A stretch of DNA of 64,000 nucleotides from Periplaneta americana (taxonomy: Eukaryota; Arthropoda; Insecta; Blattodea; Blattidae): NCBI RefSeq assembly GCF_040183065.1, contig NW_027185502.1:199501-263500 (forward strand). Direction: 5' to 3'. The notes below the pieces were generated by a model. The model saw only the letters and a list, made by a program, of their open reading frames with translations. It was not told where the DNA came from and made no database searches. Positions 19,570-30,520 of the stretch are shown here, in pieces; the stretch's first letter is position 1, and each line of letters begins with the position of its first letter. A program made the translations under genes and the position numbers.

Positions 19570-21860
19570 TTCTGCTTCAAAATGCTCTCCCTATGAATTC
19601 TGGCAACCCTTTCCTACTGTCTTCTGTGTTTCTCCATCTCCAAATAATGTCGAACACTTTGTTTGTGGCAGCAACTGTCTCATTGTTTGCAAATTTTCTT
19701 TTTTTATTTCTGAGACAGGTTGTGTTGGGTCCTGGAGAGTTCTCTTTGGTATGACCCCTGGTTGAACTGTACAACTGCTTCAATTACTGTCAGATGTACC
19801 TTTTTTTGGACACAAAATTTAGTTTTGGGCACTTTGCCCATCTGACACTATGCAAACTCTCATTTGGATTTTGTCATTTCTCTTGTACATCTGGCTAAAA
19901 TGGTATCTGATGACAATCTCTGCTATACAGGTAGTATTTTAGCCACTCAGGTGTCATTAAGGGGAGTACTGTCCATTTCTTTATGGGAATTTGGTTTTTC
20001 TCTCTTCGCTTTGGCTTTATTGTAGAGGCACCAAGAGTTCATTCCTTTAGGGCACTTATCATGTTCTGGCTTGGAATCTGTGCTTCTACAATGGTAAAGA
20101 GTGGCCAACACAGCAGTCTTCATGTTTACAACATCAGGAATATTGGATGCAATAGCCCCCCTATAGTAGTGTTCTAGCTTCACTATTGCTGTGTCTTTCA
20201 AGTTGTCCCGAGTATTGCCTCCAAAATTCGTACCTCTTGTCTTCCATTATTTTTATTTCACTTCTTATGCCTGAACCTAACCTCTTAGAAATATGGTTCA
20301 GGCACTCTTCTTTGATGATGGCATATGAATTACTGTATACATTTAGTTTCTGCAGATGGTTGAACGTCTTGGACTCACCATCTGACAAAAGTATAGTATA
20401 TCGAAACCCAGTTTCTCTGATCTTTTCCAGAGTCTCTCTCCAGCCTCAACCTCCAATGCTGGAGATGATCCTAAATAATTCCTGTCACATTTTGATTTGT
20501 CCCATATGGCGGAATAACAACATCTCATTGAAGACAAAGCTCAGACTGTTTAACATAAATGTAAAATCAGTCCTCCTCTATGGTTGTGAAACAAGGAAAA
20601 TTACGGATGTAATAAATAAAAAGATACAGACATTCGTGAACAGATGCCTGAGGTGTATTCTAAATATAAGATGGCCGGAAATAATAGCAAATGAAGATTT
20701 GTGGAGAAGAACTAACTAATCACAAATATATTATCAAATAAAACAAAGAAAATGGAATTGGATAGGCCACACGCTGAGAAAGCCAGATGGAGCTATTGAG
20801 AAGACTGCAATTGGCTGGAATCCACAAGGAGTAAGGAAGAGAGGACGGCCTAGAAAAATATGGAAACGATCGATAGAGGAGGAAGTAGAGAGATGTGGGA
20901 AAAGCTGGAAAGAGGTGAAACAGATGGCTGGCGACAGAGTACGCTGGAGGAACTTCACTGCTGCCCTATGTTCCACCTAGGAACAACAGGAAGAAGAAGA
21001 AGACATTTTGATTTGTGCCCAATATACAAAAAATGGAATTTTGGACTCTCACTGCCAAGACTTTTTGCTGTCAAAAAAACATGTATGGCAGTAAGCTTAA
21101 TTGGAGAGAATCTCAAAATCTATTACGAAGCCTGTCAGAATATCTATAACACAGCCTATCCCATAATTACTTGTAAACTCTCTCTTCATTCAACTCCCAT
21201 CAAAAGTTATACCAGTATCAATTATTTCTTTTCCTACAATTTCAGGGTTTTCTTTACAGTGTGCCCTTTTTACTTTTTCTCTAGCACGATTACAAACATT
21301 CTCTTGAAATGCTTCCGCTTCTCTAGAAATGACCGATAAATGATTATAATATGAGCACAATGTGTTCATGTTCATCCCTAAACTAAAATGTTCAATGGCA
21401 GCTTGTCCCTTTCCAAATGCATGTACAATTTTTCTATTGACATCAAACGATGGTTTACCCCTATGTTTATTTTCAGTTATTTTTGGACTGGAATAAGTGA
21501 GACACAACACACAACCACAACTCTGACACTTCACTATTACTTTGGTGCAAAACCCATGCTTTTCCCTGGTTTGTCACAGTTACTGCATAACACATTAGAA
21601 AATAGGGAATTCAGAGAGAGTGAGTGATTGAAGATATAGTCCACGTTGTCTGACACTGAATTATACTTTAGGCTTACCGGTACTTCAACATTTTTTGTAG
21701 TAGGTTCCAACTTTTTAATTGTTGTCTGTATAAATAGATTACTAGCAGAAGCAGGATTTGGAGAAGTTTCTTGGGTGGAATTATTTTTTGCCCACCTGAC
21801 AGCAATAAAATTGCAGATTTGGCTTTTGCCTTTTTAAAATTAGAATAATTTCCCATCACA
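19570..21860 (-). pseudogene. Mutator-like transposase, split by a LINE insertion
   Basis: Reading the minus strand from 21860: KSAILLLSGGQK; then LCSNCDKPGKSMGFAPK and CQSCG (CxxC pairs, 21600-21500); FDVNRKIVHAFGKGQAAIEH; IDTGITFDGS (first catalytic Asp region, about 21200); AKSLGSESPKFHFLYIGHKS (about 21030). The LINE insert 20501-21002 follows, then LGSSPALEVEAGERLWKRS, MSDGESKTFNHL (second Asp region, about 20370), ISKRLGSGIR, TDSKPEHDKCPKGMNSWCLY (about 20080) and VYQRLSSDTI-like and KKVHLTVIEAVVQFNQG pieces near 19900-19790. This order matches the Mutator-like transposase domain family. It is dead by frameshifts (near 21550, 20500, 19950, 19760), stops and the insertion. Confidence 0.8.
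20501..21002 (+). mobile_element. 5'-truncated non-LTR fragment with GAA tail
   Basis: A 502-bp insert flanked by a perfect 14-bp target duplication acattttgatttgt (20487-20500 and 21003-21016). It encodes an RT C-terminus in plus orientation: KTKLRLFNINVKSVLLYGCE (20530-20589), RCLRCILNIRWPE, then in another frame RKWNWIGHTLRKPDGAIEKT, GRPRKIWKRSIEEEVERCGK and MAGDRVRWRNFTAALCST. It ends in aggaagaagaagaaga. YGCET and WIGH..RKP are conserved C-terminal blocks of several non-LTR families; clade not assigned. There is one frameshift near 20720. It interrupts the Mutator-like transposase between HKSKC and DRNYLGSS. Confidence 0.88.
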
Positions 21861-22061
21861 GAAATTGATGAATCTTCCTTTTGGTACAGCCAGTATAGAG
21901 AATTGAAAAGAAAAACTTTTAGTTTACCTTAGTTTTGTAGTATGGAGTAGTAGAAACTCGATGTGATCACTGGGAGAGCTGTGGTACCACCCAACCTGCC
22001 CAAAATAGGTACCTTACTTATATAGGAAAATCGTCCTGCTTGAATGAAGAAGGCGGCCATA

Positions 22062-23704
22062 TAGTGAAACCTGCTTTTGCGGTCACTTTATTTAAATGGC
22101 CACCTGGCCAAAAGGCCAATTTTCTCTGGAAGCAATTGAATTTTCCATAAGAACAATACAAATTCTCCATTTATTTAGCGGCCACCTCATGCGCAGGACA
22201 GCGGCCGGGGTCTATTTGGATTGGAACCTGACTGTAACAGTCACTGTCCAACAAGAAATCTGACCTATTTTTTCGATGGTTAGAGGACAGAGAGCAATAA
22301 CACGAGGACAATACCTAATGTACAACAGTACAACCTCCATATCTTGGGGTTAGTTGTTTACTGTTTTATGACTCTTTTGTCACTTTCCACTTCGACCCTG
22401 CACAGCTATAAATTCTTACTCGTTTTTAAAGGATTGAAACACGGACGTTTTCTATCGAAAATGTCACAGTATGCTTCAGGTCAGTAGTTAACCGTTCGAA
22501 TTTTTTTCTCCTCTTTCTATCTTTCTCTATTTGGACCAGCTATTACGAATTTTTCTTTTCATTCAGTTGATTCAGAACTGTGAAGCTAGTTTGAGAGAGA
22601 AATCATGACTAACAATAAATCTAGAGTGGTGTTAAGTTTAGAGGTGAGACGAAAAATGATTGAAGAAAGTGAGAAGGGAACATCTGCGAGAGAAATTGCA
22701 GAAATATTCAAATGTGGAAGGACACAAATAAACGGTATAATTAAGAATAAAGATGAAATATTAGAAGAATTGGAGAAAAATATGCCAAAAAAGAAGACAG
22801 AATCTGTGTTTAGTAATGTGAATGATTTCGTTTACAAATGATTCAAGTGTGCGAGGGCGAAGAAATTGCCGGTAAGTGGGTCTATGATTCAAGAGTAAAC
22901 TCTTGAATTGCCAAAGAACTCAATGTAAGCAATTTTGTTTCTAGTAATGGGAGGTAAGAGAAGAATGCTTTAGAAAACGGCATAACATTGCATTTCGTTC
23001 TGTGTCTGGTGAAGGAGGTGACATTGCAACCAATGTTAATGAAGAATGGAAAAAATAGATTGCCTTCAATTCTTGCGGAATATGAACTCAGAGACATTTA
23101 CAATGTTGACGAAACAGGTTTTTTTCAGGACCCTCCCTAATAAAACTTTAAGTTTTAAGAAAAAGAGTGTAAAGAGGGGAAGTTGACAAAAGACAGAATA
23201 ACCCTGCTATTTTGTTGCAATGCTGCAGGAGGAAAAGAAGCACTCTTAATGATAGGAAAATCATTGAAACCGAGATGTTGGAAAAATGTTGACATGGGCT
23301 TGTTGGGGGTGAAGTGGACTGCCAACAATAAAGCTTGGATGAAATCACATTGTTTGAGAATTAGCTACTGTATGCGATTTCAATTCCAAGATTAAATGCC
23401 AAAATCGCAATGTGATCAGTGAAATTGGTGTTTCCTCCCCCAAATACATTACACCTCCAGCCCCTTGATCAAGGTATTATCCAGCCATTTAAATTGAGGT
23501 ACCGCAAGCGAGTTTTGAAAAGGCTAGTTGCAAGAATTGGAAGAGGCTGACATTAATATGCACGATTGTTGTACGCGCACAGTACTAAAAAGTCAATGAA
23601 ATTCAGTATTTTTATAAAAACAGCAACCTTAATCAAGTAGCCACCTGATAAAACGGCCATTTTACAAGGTAACTTCAGATGGCCGCTTTAGACAGGTTTC
23701 ACTG
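22062..23704 (+). mobile_element. Tigger-like (pogo) DNA transposon
   Basis: A 1643-bp element with TA on both sides (22060-22061, 23705-23706). Left end TAGTGAAACCTGCTTTTGCG; the inverted right end is CAGTGAAACCTGTCTAAAGC, with GGCCA-rich subterminal blocks on both sides. It encodes a decayed Tigger-type transposase (22605-23550) in the same orientation. Confidence 0.88.
22605..23550 (+). pseudogene. Tigger-like transposase pseudogene
   Basis: Opens with an intact N-terminal CENP-B/pogo HTH, MTNNKSRVVLSLEVRRKMIE and REIAEIFKCGRTQINGIIKN (residues 1-50). Then in shifting frames: KCARAKKLPVSGSMIQE (HTH2, about 22845-22890), an IYNVDETGFF block (first catalytic Asp, about 23097-23125), KTLSFKKKSVKRGS, DRITLLFCCNAAGGKEALLM (23190-23245) and KNVDMGLLGVKWTANNKAWM (23282-23341). 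The region around the second Asp (usually DNCPAHP) is missing after KIKCQNRNV, so an internal deletion is likely. A late fragment with PAI.IEVPQASFEKA resembles the C-terminus. Several stops after residue 78; inactive. Confidence 0.82.
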
Positions 23705-23833
23705 TATTTCGTCGTTGTGACGTAATTTGAAGTGGAGTGGGAGAATGATTGCAGTGTCGCTAACTGTGGTAAATGATGCGCGTAGTGTGAGATCTGAACT
23801 TGAAATGGCATGCGCGCGATATGATATGAAAGT

Positions 23834-24592
23834 ATGGATTTTGTAGGTATACTGCGAAATACAGTGGAGTGGGAGAATTTTCTAGTTTCACACAATATTT
23901 TCAGGCAGTCAGTGGCGTGTCCAACATGTGCCGATATCAGACAGGTAATAGGCAGGAACAACAGATGTTATTATAGGTGCAACAAACGCCACGGAATGGC
24001 ACTGAGATGTAATTTTGAACGTAGTGCTAGACGTGGTTCATTTGTGGGCGGAAGCAAGTTATCTGTAATCGAAATTGATGAGAGTAAATATGGACGCAGA
24101 AAATACAACTGGGGCAGACGCGTTGAGAGTCAATGGGTTTTTGGGGGGATAGAACGAGGAAATCCTGGTAACTTCTTCCTTGCCCCTGTACAGAACCGCA
24201 ATGCAGAAATGTTGCTAAATCTAATTACACAGTGGATTCTTCCTGGCACGACTATAGTGTATGACTGCTGGAAAGCTTATAATGTCTTGCAAAATGAAGG
24301 CTTCGTGCATCTCCGTGTTAACCATTCTGGTGAGTTTGTTGACACAGACGCCAGCGGCGAGATTCACATGGAAAATGTATCACGTCTAGCGAGACAAATC
24401 TTGCCCGTTCACACCCAGAACATTGAGAGGAAGTGGCTCTCCATCAAGTACTCGATGCATGTGTTCGGCCGAAGGAAGGAGCATTTCGAGGGCTACTTTG
24501 CTGAGCACATATTGAAGTCGAAATTCCCGAGGTCCCGTCTGTTGTGCGAGTTCTTCAAAAGGGCGGCACTGCTCTACCCACCACAACCATAA
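23834..24592 (+). CDS. Merlin-type (IS1595/ISXO2-like) transposase, open reading frame
   Basis: A 252-residue uninterrupted ORF. N-terminus: a zinc ribbon (CPTCADI near residue 29 and RCNKRH near 48). Catalytic domain: IEIDESKYGRRKYNWGRRVE (first Asp about residue 80), SQWVFGGIERGNPGNFFLAP, then ILPGTTIVYDCWKAYNVLQN (second Asp about 143), HLRVNHSGEFVD and HTQNIERKWLSIK (Glu about 202), fitting the DDE_Tnp_IS1595 fold of Merlin elements. Two oddities: the linker/HTH region that normally separates ribbon and catalytic domain is almost absent (RRGSFVGGSKL runs straight into VIEIDES), and about 16 extra residues (IHMENVSRLARQILP) lie before HTQNIER. The ORF is richer in G+C than its surroundings. 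No terminal repeats were found nearby. The start could be the ATG used here or later; the stop is followed by GTAAGT. Confidence 0.8.
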   Translation: MDFVGILRNTVEWENFLVSHNIFRQSVACPTCADIRQVIGRNNRCYYRCNKRHGMALRCNFERSARRGSFVGGSKLSVIEIDESKYGRRKYNWGRRVESQWVFGGIERGNPGNFFLAPVQNRNAEMLLNLITQWILPGTTIVYDCWKAYNVLQNEGFVHLRVNHSGEFVDTDASGEIHMENVSRLARQILPVHTQNIERKWLSIKYSMHVFGRRKEHFEGYFAEHILKSKFPRSRLLCEFFKRAALLYPPQP

Positions 24593-24599
24593 ATGGGTA

Positions 24600-25545
24600 A
24601 GTATTACTATTGGACCATCGGATCTGTGCCCCTTCAGCGCTGTCGTCGTTCTTGAAAAAGTTAACGCCTGTACTCACTCCATTCCACCCGCTTTCCTCCC
24701 ACCACGTCAAACAGCAGACCACGAACCTTGCCGAATAGGGATGTTGCCAAACTTCCATCAAACGTCGTCATACATAACTGGTCCTCCATGCTACAATATC
24801 ATTTCTTTCAATCAAAATACATCTTGTATTTCTACATTTTTTTAAACCTAAATTGCATGTCTCGAATCACTTTCCGTAGCGTTTCTCTCCAACCTTGGAA
24901 ATTATTGCTTCTCTCATAACCTTCAGTAATTTCTTCAATGTCGGAATTTATTTCTGCAAGGTATTAAATTCTTGTATCTTTTTTCTTAAAATATACATCG
25001 GTTCATATGATCTACAAGAATTAAAGGTTCTCTAGGTCTGTTCTTCCCTGGTGATTCTAATTTTTCATCTCCTCCACAGACTCTCCCTCTCCTGATTTTC
25101 TTTATTAGGCGCTCTGACCTGCCTATATAAATTACATAACATGTTGTATTAGTATTAGGTGAGTAAGTAATTTTAATACATAATCAATTGAAATAAAGTA
25201 AGTCTCACCAGTGATCGCAGCTCTTTTTATCGTTGCCTATAGGAAAGAGATGACCTGTTTGTTTCTCTTCATCGCAAAATGCTATTACTTGCTTAATAAT
25301 ATTTTTTCACCACTCCGTCACAGCCTAAGACTATGACTCCGTGCTGCAGTATTCATGTTGAGTTGACAATACTGGACTGCAAGTGCAAATAAACTGTCCC
25401 GCAAGAAGGCTCAAAATTGTGAATTGTGGGGGAGAGAAAGGGAGAGAGATAGATATGCAGGGAGAGAAATGAATTACCGAGGCTGAGAAGGAATTAGGGT
25501 TCAGTTCGCGTATCTTACGGGGGAACAGATCAGATGGTCCGACAA
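24600..25545. other. intergenic DNA, nothing recognised
   Basis: No recognised gene or element end. Contains a purine-rich stretch (gggagagaaagggagagaga, 25432-25452). Confidence 0.35.
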
Positions 25546-25550
25546 TATAA

Positions 25551-25760
25551 ACCTAACCTAACCTAACGTAACCATTCATATAATCTTATACACCTAATCT
25601 AATCTAACCTAACCTAACCTAACGTCTGAGAATAGTACACACTTAACCTAATCTAACCTAACGTCTGAGAATAGTACACACCTAACTTAACCTAACCTAA
25701 CATCTGAGAATAGTACTCACCTAACCTAACCTAACATAACATCTGAGAATAGTACAAAAT
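25551..25760. repeat. CCTAA-rich minisatellite (interstitial telomere-like)
   Basis: Runs of CCTAA (and CTTAA/TCTAA variants) alternate with a spacer reading acgtctgagaatagtacaca or close variants. At least four units of about 40-50 bp can be counted between 25570 and 25760. CCTAA is the complement of the TTAGG telomere repeat of most insects. It lies directly upstream of LINE-B. Confidence 0.8.
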
Positions 25761-25915
25761 GTAACGTTGAAACCTGTCAGAAAATACTACACACCTGTTC
25801 TAAATTTACACACCTAACCAAACCTAACATAACGCAATACACACGTTATGCAATCTAATGTAACATTATACTACACACCTATTGTAACATTCCTCACATT
25901 AGTTTCATTTCTTTT

Positions 25916-26939
25916 GCAGATATTGGCATCACTGCTACACCTATAGCCTGTCGTCTACTGGAAATCGAGAGTCATCTAGTGGAAGTGAACATTCAAGATA
26001 AGGAAATATTGCAGGCAGCCAAAATGGAAGGGGACGCAAAAATCACGCATATCCATTGTTTCAAAAAAAGGAGCATCAACCAGGATGGGCAAGTAGAATA
26101 TATCCCCACCCAAACAGTAGCAATAACATGTAGGTCACAGTCTCTGCCAAAAGCCCTCACTCTGTATTGCAACAGATACGAAATACAACATTTTCAAGCT
26201 TCCATATTACAATGCCTAAACTGCTACAAATTTGGACACCCAGCCAAATTCTGTAAAAATACACAGAAGTGCAGAAAATGTGGCAACACACATCCGATGG
26301 AACGATGTCCCAGCACCTGCATAAAATGTAGCAACTGTCAGGGTCCTCACACCCCAGTAGACAATAACTGCCCAAACAAAAAGCTGGAATCACAAATTTT
26401 GCAGATAGTAAATGAAACACGAATGTCACGATATGATGCCATGCAGCTACTAACTGGTCGCAAGTCCTACACAGCAGTTGCAATACAGAACAACTCAAAT
26501 ACAAGTAAAGATAACTTTCCGGAGCTACCAAAAATAAATACCACACAAACTGTACATAGCCCACAGGTAGAAAACAGTACACAACCAGAAACAAGTAGGA
26601 AGAAAAGAGACTCCACAGAAACACCTACATCAAAACTGGGGCTCCCCCTGAGTAGGAAGGTAGACGAAGAGGAAAACAACAAGCAGGTCCAGTGTCGAAC
26701 CACACCAGGCAAACAGTATAAAGAACTATATGGTAAAGAGATCCAATATACAGAATTAGCAGAAATCACAACAACCCAAGACTACAAGAAAAGTAGTGCA
26801 TCAACCCTACAATACCCAAAACACGCGGGAACAAACCCTCCTTACCAAGAAACAAAGCCAGAAAAGCCGAAGAAAATGGAAAATGAGAGACTAGAAATTT
26901 ACAAAATGATCCAACAAATTCTACCAAATGTTAATGAGA

Positions 26940-26944
<5 letters not shown>
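25916..26944 (+). CDS. LINE-B ORF1 (gag-like, CCHC zinc knuckles), 5' truncated
   Basis: An open frame extends from at least 25916 without an ATG near its start, so the N-terminus is missing by 5' truncation; the first in-frame ATG is at 26024. The central region carries three zinc knuckles: CLNCYKFGHPAKFC, CRKCGNTHPMERC and CIKCSNCQGPHTPVDNNC (26212-26373), the usual nucleic-acid-binding array of non-LTR ORF1 proteins, preceded by an RRM-like segment. The C-terminal third is polar and Thr/Lys/Gln-rich, ending QQILPNVNES. The stop at 26942-26944 runs into 29 A residues, after which ORF2 begins. This frame has no internal stop, unlike ORF2. Confidence 0.85.

Positions 26945-26971
<27 letters not shown>
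26943..26971 (+). repeat. A29 homopolymer between LINE-B ORF1 and ORF2
   Basis: 29 uninterrupted A residues begin at the last two bases of the ORF1 stop codon and lead into the ORF2 endonuclease region. Confidence 0.95.
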
Positions 26972-26974
<3 letters not shown>

Positions 26975-28066
26975 CAGCTCAAATCCCAGAAGGTCTTCGA
27001 GGTCTTAAACTAATCCAATGGAATGCCCGAAACATTCATAACAAAACGGTAGAATTCCAACAATTTATTATACAAGAAGAGCCTGACATAGTTTTCATAT
27101 CTGAAACATGGTTACACTCATCAACAAATTTACTATCCAGGGTTTCACAATCATACGCCTAGACAGACTACAAAGAGAAGGTGGAGGAATTTTATTCATG
27201 ATAAGAAAGGACATTCTCATCCACAATGTACGCACTGTCACCAATTACAATGACTCGTTTCAAACAATAGAAATAGATAAAGATGCTTACCAAATCATTG
27301 GATTCTACAACGCCCCAGGCAACCACATAACCCAGACTTTCTGGACAAATCACTTTCCTATAAATAGCAACAAAAAATATGTCATTATGAGAGACTTTAA
27401 TCTACACATCACAATAACTCGAAACAGCATCTCTTCGAGATACAAATTTGCCCAACACCTACAACAGGACATCTCCTTAATCAATGAAGACCACCCGACA
27501 CGTATAGGCCAATTAGGACAGCAAAATAGCTCACCAGACCTCACTTTCCTCTCACACAATCTCATTCCAACAACGACCTGGCAAATCAAAATGGATAATA
27601 TGAGCAGTGATTATTTTCCCATATCCATATCAATCAACCAAGTAATCAAGCGACAAACAATTCGCCAATAGAGCACAAAAGTAGTTATCATACAGGCAGG
27701 CACAGAAGTGGATATCGAGCAGCTCGTGCAAATCATAACAGACTACAGCCAATTTGAGGAAAATTGCAACAAACCAGCCAAATCGACCAAAAACTGGCAC
27801 AGTACTGTCAAACCCAAATGGTGGAGTGAGGAGATAAGGAAGGAAATCAACACGAGGAAAGAAATGGCAAAAACTTTCATCCGCCAAAAAAAATTTAACC
27901 AATTACATTGCCTACAAACGACAACATGCAAAGATATGAAGGCTCATTCTCTATGCCAAACGCAAGGCCTGGAAAACCTTCTGCTCCCAAATTATAGGCC
28001 ACACATCCACTTCAATGGTCTGGAAGCAAATAAAATGGTTTACCAGAAAAGAAAGTCCCCAAAACT
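26975..28066 (+). pseudogene. LINE-B ORF2 endonuclease (APE type) and linker
   Basis: Starts GLRGLKLIQWNARNIHNKTV (27000-27055; QWNARN is the APE start motif), then PDIVFISETWLHS (27080-27120, catalytic Glu). After a frameshift near 27120, it continues with REGGGILFMIRKDILIH, a YVIMRDFNLH block (normally GDFN, here RDFN) and NMSSDYFPISI (normally SDHxPI; the catalytic His is Tyr). Linker segments continue to 28066 with a stop at 27669-27671 and a frameshift near 27925. The catalytic changes and broken frames mean no active nuclease. Interrupted at 28066 by a hAT-type element. Confidence 0.8.
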
Positions 28067-29323
28067 CAGTAGCGGGTGGTGAGTTTGAAAGTTGGGGAGG
28101 CCAAGACGTGAATGATGAGAATATAAAAATATAAGGCCTGTGACATACCTCATTATCAAGCACAGAAGTTATAGGTTTTAAGAAATTAAAATTAGGTTTT
28201 CCAATTTATGTTTTAGGATTTTAAATCTTATGTTTAGGAATTTATATAATTTTACGGGAAAAAATAAAAATAAACAACATACTGTTAATATTATTATGAC
28301 GGCTTGGTAAAGATTGTCTCTCTTTAGGACACTCCAAGTCCTAACCTACGAATTAGGTCTTTTTAGGTCATATTGAATTTAAGAATGTTACGCTTTGCTA
28401 CATAAAACGAATAAGAAAAGCAATATTTCCAGAGTAAGGAGACAGCAACAAAATTGATTCGAACCTAAGAATCCGGGGCTTGCTCATTACTATTACATAG
28501 TCTAATTTTACAGCAAATTAACTCGATGTTCCTCTTTCTTTGCAAACCGATCAAATAGGTCACAGCATACTGAATAATTGCTACTAGAAGAAACTAGAGA
28601 CAAATCTGCATTTGTTTCTAAACTCTCGATATATTTAAAATACTGTAGAAGTAAATATATCATATACATCTCGTAACACAAAAGAATAAAATAACAAGAA
28701 CACCTGCAAACAAGAGAAAATCTAACAACATAAATGAAAACTTTTACGCAGGGAGAGAAAACTAACAACACGTGACTCAATTTTCTAAAATCAAGAAGAG
28801 AGAAAGAGAGAGAGCTTCCCAATACAGCCGAAACCAGCTGTGACTATAAGCAGTACAGTTGTCAGCGGTGGGTAGGACGTCTCCAAATCGGCTCCCCTCG
28901 CGTGTTTTATCAAGTTTAAACACTCTTCTAACCAGCTATCTTATTGGTTGAACTGCTGTTGCCATGGTTACTGGAGAGTAGCGTCATGTAGCCGACTCCT
29001 CTCTCCCGCTCTCGCATAGACACAGCAGGCTGCTAGATGTCGACTACACAGGTTACAGCGCTATCTGTTATTTTCCAGTGCGAATTATTTGTACTATCTA
29101 CAGTATTGCGAGCGGTCATCACAAACTGGATGTGGTCGACTTTACGTAACTTACATCTTAGTCATAGTGAATAGTAAAATTAATATAAAAGGAAAAATGT
29201 TCGTCATTTGCTGTAACTTGTCTGTGATGTTAATTCAGCTGGAATTATTATTGCCATATTGTGTTCTGGTAAAATATTAGGGGAGGCTCGGCCTCCCTTG
29301 CCTCCCCTGAAAATCCGCCGCTG
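28067..29323. mobile_element. hAT-type non-autonomous element inside LINE-B
   Basis: A 1257-bp element with ends CAGTAGCGGGTGG and (inverted) CAGCGGCGGATTT and a perfect 8-bp target duplication ccaaaact (28059-28066 and 29324-29331). Subterminal GGGGAGGC blocks are shared by both ends. No transposase was recognised inside. Confidence 0.85.
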
Positions 29324-29331
29324 CCAAAACT

Positions 29332-30425
29332 CCATTATACCCAGACACCCTAAGTTATAGGAGGATTTCATAAATATGATCGCACCAGATGAGGTCCAGA
29401 ATAAAAACCGCTTGCCACATTTCATTTATGACGGGGTGGCAGATAACCTCACAACAGACATCATACCTGAAGAAATTAAAATAGCACTACAAACAGTGCA
29501 GAAAGGAATGGTCACGGGATCTGATGAAATCTCTTACGAAATTGTGAAAAATTTGCCTGACAAATACTATACAATATTAGCAAAAGCATACACACATATT
29601 CTAAAACAAAATGCGATCCCTAATTCATGGAGACAATATTATTTCATACCCATACAAAAACCAGGAATGACAGGATTCCAGGCGCAAGATTTTCGTCCAA
29701 TAATCCTAACAAATACCGTAAGGAAAATATATGAAAAAATTCTATGAATATCATTCTATATGGAAAGAATGGGACAATGGCCCAAATGTCAATATGGATA
29801 TAGAAAGGGACACAATACAACACATTGTCTATTGCATATAGTCTTATATATTTTATCAGTATGGACCCAAAGACAACATCTCAATCTAGAAGCGATGCAC
29901 ATATCAAAAGCCTATGATTCAGTGATACTCTCAAGTCTACAACAAGAAATGGAAAAAAATTTTACTCCCTCCAGATATAATTAAAGTCATCATTAATCTC
30001 ATGACCAATAGAACTGTGTCCTTCCCGCCAGCCTATGGAAACACAACAACCAGAATTACCAACTTAGGAATACCACAGGGTTCGTCGCTCAGTCCAATAC
30101 TTTTCACCATTTACATCATGGACCTATCACAGCTCCCACTACAAAAAAGCAACATACTAATTTTCACAGATGACATATAAGCTTATATTATAACAACCAA
30201 AATCTCCAAGACAAACCTACAGAAAATCTCAAACAATACATTCAAGAAGACATTGAGACCATCCAGTTTTACCTTAATCAACAAGGACTATCAATAAATC
30301 CTAGGAAAAGTAAACATATCATATTCCATAAAAGACGAAAGCGCCCTTACTTATGGAATGAAACAGAAATCCAGAAACACAGACTAGATACCCAAACCTG
30401 TATCAAAATCCTGGGTGTAGATATG
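29332..30425 (+). pseudogene. LINE-B ORF2 reverse transcriptase, first part
   Basis: Resumes the interrupted protein: DEVQNKNRLPHFIYDGVADN (29390-29449), QKGMVTGSDEISYEIVKNLP (29500-29560), PNSWRQYYFIPIQKPG and AQDFRPIILTN (29620-29713), QYGYRKGHNTTHCL (29788-29830), a SKAYDSVIL block (29905-29933), LGIPQGSSLSPILFTIYIMD in shifted frame (30067-30126), then FTDDI (30165-30178; normally FADD) and a stop. ILGVDM (30410-30425) is the KYLGV-type block where the next insert begins. Stops at 29745, 29983 and 30178 and several frameshifts; dead. Confidence 0.82.
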
Positions 30426-30454
30426 GGGCCATATGAATAAAACTGAAGGATTTC

Positions 30455-30520
30455 CTTCGAAGCAAGAGGTTGAAGTATAAGGTTATGCTTCGAAGCAAGA
30501 GGTTGAAGTATGAGCATATG
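30455..30520 (+). repeat. tandem 32-bp subterminal repeat
   Basis: Two copies of cttcgaagcaagaggttgaa separated by tat-aaggttatg, near the left end of the Harbinger-like element. Related gaagcaag motifs recur near its right end. Confidence 0.75.

Noticed and set aside
20860-21339. Plus-strand 159-codon frame
   Set aside because: It runs across the LINE fragment out of its coding frame and into the antisense of the Mutator-like pseudogene.
26157-26769. Minus-strand frames of 100-155 codons
   Set aside because: Shadows of the LINE-B ORF1 on the other strand.
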